Assembly (NCBI GenBank): GCA_000320545.1
Contig: ADNK01000575.1
Coordinates: forward strand, 1 to 22,729
Source of the DNA: Bigelowiella natans CCMP2755
Taxonomy: Eukaryota; Cercozoa; Chlorarachniophyceae
Length of the DNA stretch: 22,729 nt
Reading direction: 5' to 3'
Below are positions 18,589-22,729 of the stretch, in pieces; positions within the stretch are counted from its first letter, which is position 1; every line of letters begins with the position of its first letter. The notes under the pieces are model-generated. The model was not told where the DNA came from. It ran no database searches and saw nothing but the letters and a program-made list of their open reading frames with translations. The position numbers and the translations under genes are program-made.

Positions 18589-19837
18589 ATGGCGAGTGCT
18601 TTCGTCCATGCTCTCGCCCGCCCCCACCTTTTGTTCGGGATTGCGGTCTTCGCGGCGGTCACGACGCAGGGCTATGAGGTAGTGGCGAACCTTGCTGCCA
18701 TGAGTGCTTCGCTGAACCACCTCCACTCTCTATTTCTTCGCAGCCCCAGAGAATAGATACTCCGTGGCATGGAACGAGCGTTCGAGACCTTCACAACGAG
18801 TACATGAAATGATAATGATAAGAAGGAGGTCGTTTAATATTATGCCTCTCGTATGTGCAGATATTACAATATCTTTCGACGCGGAAACCGGAACGCAGCC
18901 TCTCATTTATGGTCCACTTTCTTACTTGAGCGCGCGCACCAGATGACGGAAGAACGCTTGAGGTAACAATCTAACATGAAAACCGAGTTCCAATCTAGGC
19001 AGGCCCTCAAAGGTCAAGTTGTGACATTGTTCGTTAGTATGAAGGTATTTCCTTTGTCATTTTCGAAATATTAGGTATATGTTCAGTGGGTTTTGCGCGG
19101 TAAGCGGATCCCCGACCCAGCCTTCTGACTAGTAAATCACCAACCACGTCGTTGGGGGGAGGAGGGAGGGAGGGAGAGAGAGAGAGAGAGAGAGAGAGGA
19201 GGGTGGCCGGCGCGCATACAGACTTAATGGAATTCTAATTGGAATATCCATGCACATGGGACATGAAGCTTTTCGTTGTTTGTTCTGCAATCATCATCAC
19301 AAAAAATTGTTCTTTACAACGGAAACGAATGAATTACCTGTTGTCTTAGTTCGCGATATAAAATGACACTGAGAACGGTCAGTAACACCTATATATATGC
19401 AATGTCGTTTGCGTTCATACACTTGGAAGAAGAAAGTACCTGACAGGATTTCGCAGATTCCTCCCCCTTTAGCTCACTTCCATATTCGAAAGCGAACACT
19501 CCCATCAGCATCAAAATTAGCTCTTATCTTGCTTCCCGAATAGATGACCGGGGAAGCGATGACGGGATTCACCTACTTCTGCTGCTGGCCCTGTGTGTGC
19601 GACACACAGGTGTGCTCTTTCTATATGTCGCAGAATAGCTTCTTTGTGCGGCTGGCAATTCGATAAGTCTGATGTGAAGATGAAGGTGATGATGATAATG
19701 ATGACCTGTGAACAATTTAGGATCTGATCCGAGTCGACACCCGGAATGTCACGACACAGGAGGGGGAGAAAAAGATGCATTTTCTGGGTGAGATACATTG
19801 ATGCACATAAATTTATAAAGGAGAGGCGAGAAAGAGA

Positions 19838-19885
<48 letters not shown>

Positions 19886-20686
19886 CACACTCAAACATTT
19901 ATCGTAAAATAAAATATGTGAATACATGAACCATATCTATGGTAAACTGCATATGCAATGTATGGTGTAGCGAGATCACGTCCCCCAACGATAGTAATCG
20001 GTTGTTCCTTTTTGCGCATTTACCTATACATGTTTGGTGGCGCTGCCTATCTGTCGAGGCCTTGATATTTTTTAATCTCCTTCAGTGATCGGCAATCCGT
20101 GCGAGGCCGACCAAAGTAAAATCCCATGGGAAGCTCCTGAAGTGGTAGGTGACGAGACGCTAATTGCTTCTCGGATAGCATTATCTTCTCTCTACGTGAA
20201 AAGCTCCATTTTTTTGACCCGAGTTATTACACGATTAGTCACTGTATTTGTGACAAATAATGTGTGCCTTTATTCTAAGTTTTTTTACTTCTTCCTTCAT
20301 TTCCTAATTTTTTTAACATCATTATCTTAAGGTATGTAATGGACAAGAACTTGAGCGAGCGATCGTAAGTGACATCCTCTCCAGTTGATGTTTTCCTTCT
20401 TCGGAGTGTTTGTGTCTTGGCTTCTTCCCTGTCCGTACGCACATATGTATCTGCACACGAGTGGTACATTTTAACCGAAATAGAAACATAATCAGCTGAG
20501 CGACCATGGCTACATTATAATCTCGATGTTCTTCCCCTACGAAGACAGCATATCGTCTCAGGTATTTCTTCTTTTCCTTTCACTACCTATGCGCACATTC
20601 TTTCCTCCTCGCTTTAAGTAATTGTAGCTACGGTTAGGAAGTATAGGTCCGTGTATGCTCATCAAAAGGCATCTTATCTTTAAGTG

Positions 20687-20724
<38 letters not shown>

Positions 20725-21095
20725 AATATGATGGTGCTGCTAGGATGAAGGCACCTACGCAGAGCACTGTGAGCACCGGAAGCAGATGGGATATAACTCT
20801 GGAATGGGAGAGATCTTCCGCAAGGTATTAACTGAAGATCATCGAATTCATATGCGCAATTGGATTTGCTGGGAAATTGGGAGCTCTGCTACATTTTCCC
20901 ACCAGTAGCTCCTCGTCGATCGATGAAGATACTTATGAGATCTGAGCAACCATATCAATGGGGATGGTGCGTAATCAGGTGGCGAGCATCACACCCCTGG
21001 CTGGTGTGGGTCAATCTCCGACTTGCAGCATTCAGCAAGAGAGAGACAATCAGGCTGCTGGCGCCATCTGTGAGGGACCTGCATGTAAAGAGTAA
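18589..21095 (+). CDS. Cys-rich protein with hydrophobic N-terminus, 11 exons, family not named
   Basis: ATG 18589 sits in a good context (AACCATGG). Exons: 18589-18678, 18744-18799, 18861-18962, 19075-19131, 19350-19377, 19544-19609, 19721-19787, 20086-20144, 20332-20364, 20744-20824, 20979-21095. All borders are GT-AG and every phase matches, giving 251 aa ending TAA. Residues 12-27 (PHLLFGIAVFAAVTTQ) are a signal peptide or membrane anchor. A basic helical stretch follows (NEYYNIFRRGNRNAASHLW). Then come MFSGFCAVSGSPT (Cys90), FTYFCCWPCVCDTQ (Cys124, 125, 128, 130), VIGNPC (Cys161), a run with Cys177 and Cys195, MGYNSGMGEIFRK, and a tail with Cys229, Cys244 and Cys249. Eleven cysteines suggest metal ligands or disulfides. 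It is divergent from the MerT-HMA gene. Weakest points are the exon 5-6 junction (GTCAGT donor) and the 3' end: an alternative donor at 21070 could splice via 21169-21203 into 21668, making one 407-aa protein with the next gene. Confidence 0.6.
19154..19202. repeat. G/A purine tract with (GA)n
   Basis: GGGGGGAGGAGGGAGGGAGG followed by (GA)n, all purine on the plus strand. It lies in the intron between exons 4 and 5 of the Cys-rich gene. Confidence 0.9.
19828..19882. repeat. (GA)n microsatellite
   Basis: Imperfect (GAAA/GA) then pure (GA)n in the intron between exons 7 and 8 of the Cys-rich gene. Confidence 0.95.
20690..20721. repeat. (TA)n microsatellite
   Basis: About 15 TA units ending 22 bases before the acceptor of the exon at 20744. 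Confidence 0.95.
20800..20884 (+). repeat. 85-base direct repeat, copy 1
   Basis: Identical base for base to 22645-22729, the end of the window. It covers the last 25 bases of exon 10 of the Cys-rich gene, its GT donor, and 60 bases of the following intron. Confidence 0.95.
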
Positions 21096-21525
21096 TCGGC
21101 GAGAACTACATTAGGGGACAGCATGATGAACATGATTTTATTGACGCAGATTAGCTCCCATTTCCTAGATGCAAATGGAGGACATCATCGTTTGACTTAC
21201 CATGTAACAACTGTACTCGCCATGCGTGCATGCGTGTGTTTGTGCGCTCGACTCACATGCAGTCACGGGTTGTAGGTGTCAACGTAGCTAGGTAGATGCC
21301 ATGTGATGAACAATGGTAGAAGACATGTTTCTTGCACATGTTCATTTTATAATTTTTGCACGCGCATGTGCACTGCACAATGCACAGTGAGTTGCATGCG
21401 CAAAGCAACAGTGCATGCAACAACGCGTGCAGAGCCAAGGCAAAACAGAACTCACAAACCTGGTCCGCCTTGTAGCGATGGCACGAAGGAATCGCAGCCA
21501 GCAGCGCATGACGCTCATCAGTGTT

Positions 21526-21569
<44 letters not shown>

Positions 21570-21655
21570 GCTCAGTCGGACAGAGTCCAGAGCGCAACAA
21601 GGAGTGAATGATGAAATGAAGTGTTTCCAATGACGGTGCGGCTGAAAATGAATGT
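21096..21655. other. spacer with a (GT)n microsatellite and TGCA-rich DNA
   Basis: Holds (GT)n at about 21528-21566 and a stretch around 21220-21430 dense in GTGCA, TGCATG and CGCATG words. A small candidate exon, 21169-21203, would link the Cys-rich gene to the next gene in phase. A plus-strand frame at 21415-21633 crosses the microsatellite and is doubtful. Confidence 0.5.
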
Positions 21656-22301
21656 ATGGGAAACCAGGAAACCCATGAAAAATGGTTACAAATCTCGAGT
21701 CGTAGTCGAGAAATCCCCCGTCTCGCGCCCTTGCACCTGTACATGCAGGGCTACTGCACACCAACTGAAGAGCGTGTTGCGGAGGCTGGGCGACTTCCAT
21801 ACAAGTTGAAATACATGCGGTTTTTGCCCCTGCGACATGGGATTCGACGAGTACGTCTTAGTACGAGTGGTGCAGTACCGGTCAGCTAAGATGAAAAATC
21901 AAGTGGAAATCAGTTTGCAGTTACCATTTGGAGAACACGACTGACTTCGGGGGTCCGCCATGTGTGAGCGGAGCTATTCTCTCATCCTTACAGCCTTTCT
22001 GTGGCTGCTGCAGCATGGAAGTGTCCATTCAGCGGTACCTACCATACAACGAGCATGGGCACAACGGGGGGGTTCGAATAGCGGTCGCGTCGCGTCGCTG
22101 TTGGGTGTGATTCTGTTTATTCTTTCTACTCGTTAGGTCTCTGATAACGAGGATGCGGTGTATCTAGCTGGGTATGAGGGGGGTGATGCATATTACATTG
22201 ATACGGAAGGCTCTAAGCGCGTAGAAACGGATCGACTCAAAAGACGAGTGAAAACCCTTGGCATTGACGAAAGCGATAACGTCGTAGTGCAGGTTGATTA
22301 G
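21656..22301 (+). CDS. small protein with a GSKR beta-patch, or the 3' half of the Cys-rich gene
   Basis: Three exons join in phase 0: to 21850 (CGA|GTACGT, a near-perfect donor), 21994-22104 (CTTACAG acceptor, TGG|GTGTGA donor) and 22137-22301 (TTCTACTCGTTAG acceptor, stop TAG). If ATG 21656 is the start, the product is 156 aa. The first exon is helical and Pro/Arg-rich (LAPLHLYMQGYCTPTEERVA, KYMRFLPLRHGIRR). The second has CGCC. The last is acidic and ends with AVYLAGYEGGDAYYIDTEGS then KRVETDRLKRR, a small beta pattern similar to the YTLDCGSKR patch of the minus-strand gene at 2765-2860. No family is recognised. The first exon has an equally good acceptor at 21667, so it may continue from upstream exons rather than begin here. 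Confidence 0.55.
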
Positions 22302-22465
22302 TCGCACGCATTACTGTTTCAAGTTGTTCGAACAAGATGGTGGTGTTGTTGATGATGATGTTGATGAATGTGGTTGGTGATAAGATTCATGTGAATCGAT
22401 GATAATGAGTGAAACGGGACCGAATGTTGGAACATCGAATAACCCTTGGATGATAATATCGCCCT

Positions 22466-22642
<177 letters not shown>

Positions 22643-22644
22643 TG

Positions 22645-22729
22645 TGGAATGGGAGAGATCTTCCGCAAGGTATTAACTGAAGATCATCGAATTCATATGC
22701 GCAATTGGATTTGCTGGGAAATTGGGAGC
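22645..22729 (+). repeat. 85-base direct repeat, copy 2 (cut by the window edge)
   Basis: Exact copy of 20800-20884, starting right after the CA/TA/TG block and running to the last base. The 77 bases that lie between the TA repeat and copy 1 are absent here, so the exon copied is incomplete and has no acceptor. Confidence 0.95.

Noticed and set aside
18975-19070. Plus-strand frame MKTEFQSRQALKGQ… ending near a GTATTT
   Set aside because: It falls inside the intron between exons 3 and 4 of the Cys-rich gene, whose flanking exons join in phase without it.
19517-19927. Minus-strand 136-codon frame
   Set aside because: Its N-terminal part is a (GA)n microsatellite read as Ser-Leu, and the rest is antisense to two plus-strand exons that join in phase.

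Overview
The window is nuclear DNA from a eukaryote. Genes are split by short GT-AG introns (about 45 to 380 bases). Non-coding DNA is full of dinucleotide microsatellites, and one intact LTR retrotransposon is present. Gene density, intron size and gene content suggest a microalga, perhaps a stramenopile such as a diatom; that is an inference, because no rRNA, tRNA or unmistakable marker gene was seen. All spliced models were built by hand from reading frames, GT/AG borders and matching intron phase. Inner exons are better supported than the ends.

Layout. 1-1400: low-complexity DNA with two weak minus-strand reading frames. 1437-3780: the 3' part of an unrecognised minus-strand gene with at least six exons and a basic SH3/Tudor-like patch. 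3780-7378: mostly gene-poor, with a G32 tract, microsatellites and a CATG-rich stretch. 7383-13098: a complete, very young Ty3/gypsy-type element on the minus strand, with 326-base LTRs identical to each other, a 4-base target duplication and one uninterrupted 1657-aa Gag-Pol frame. 13498-14568: a plus-strand basic protein with a chromo-like C-terminus. 15206-18239: two tandem minus-strand paralogues, each joining a MerT-like membrane part to a C-terminal heavy-metal-associated (HMA) domain with a GMGCxxC motif. 18589-21095: a plus-strand gene of 11 exons for a Cys-rich protein with a hydrophobic N-terminus, divergent from the second MerT-like gene. 21656-22301: a small plus-strand gene that could instead be the 3' half of the previous one. 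22466-22729: a large CA/TA/TG palindrome followed by an 85-base exact copy of sequence from 1845 bases upstream, running off the edge.

The most coherent functional unit is 15206-21095. Two MerT-HMA fusion proteins would move a soft metal ion across a membrane and pass it between Cys pairs. A Cys-rich (CCWPCVC), possibly secreted or membrane-anchored protein may share a bidirectional promoter with one of them. A metal-handling role (mercury, copper or another thiophilic metal) is inferred from domains and arrangement, not shown.
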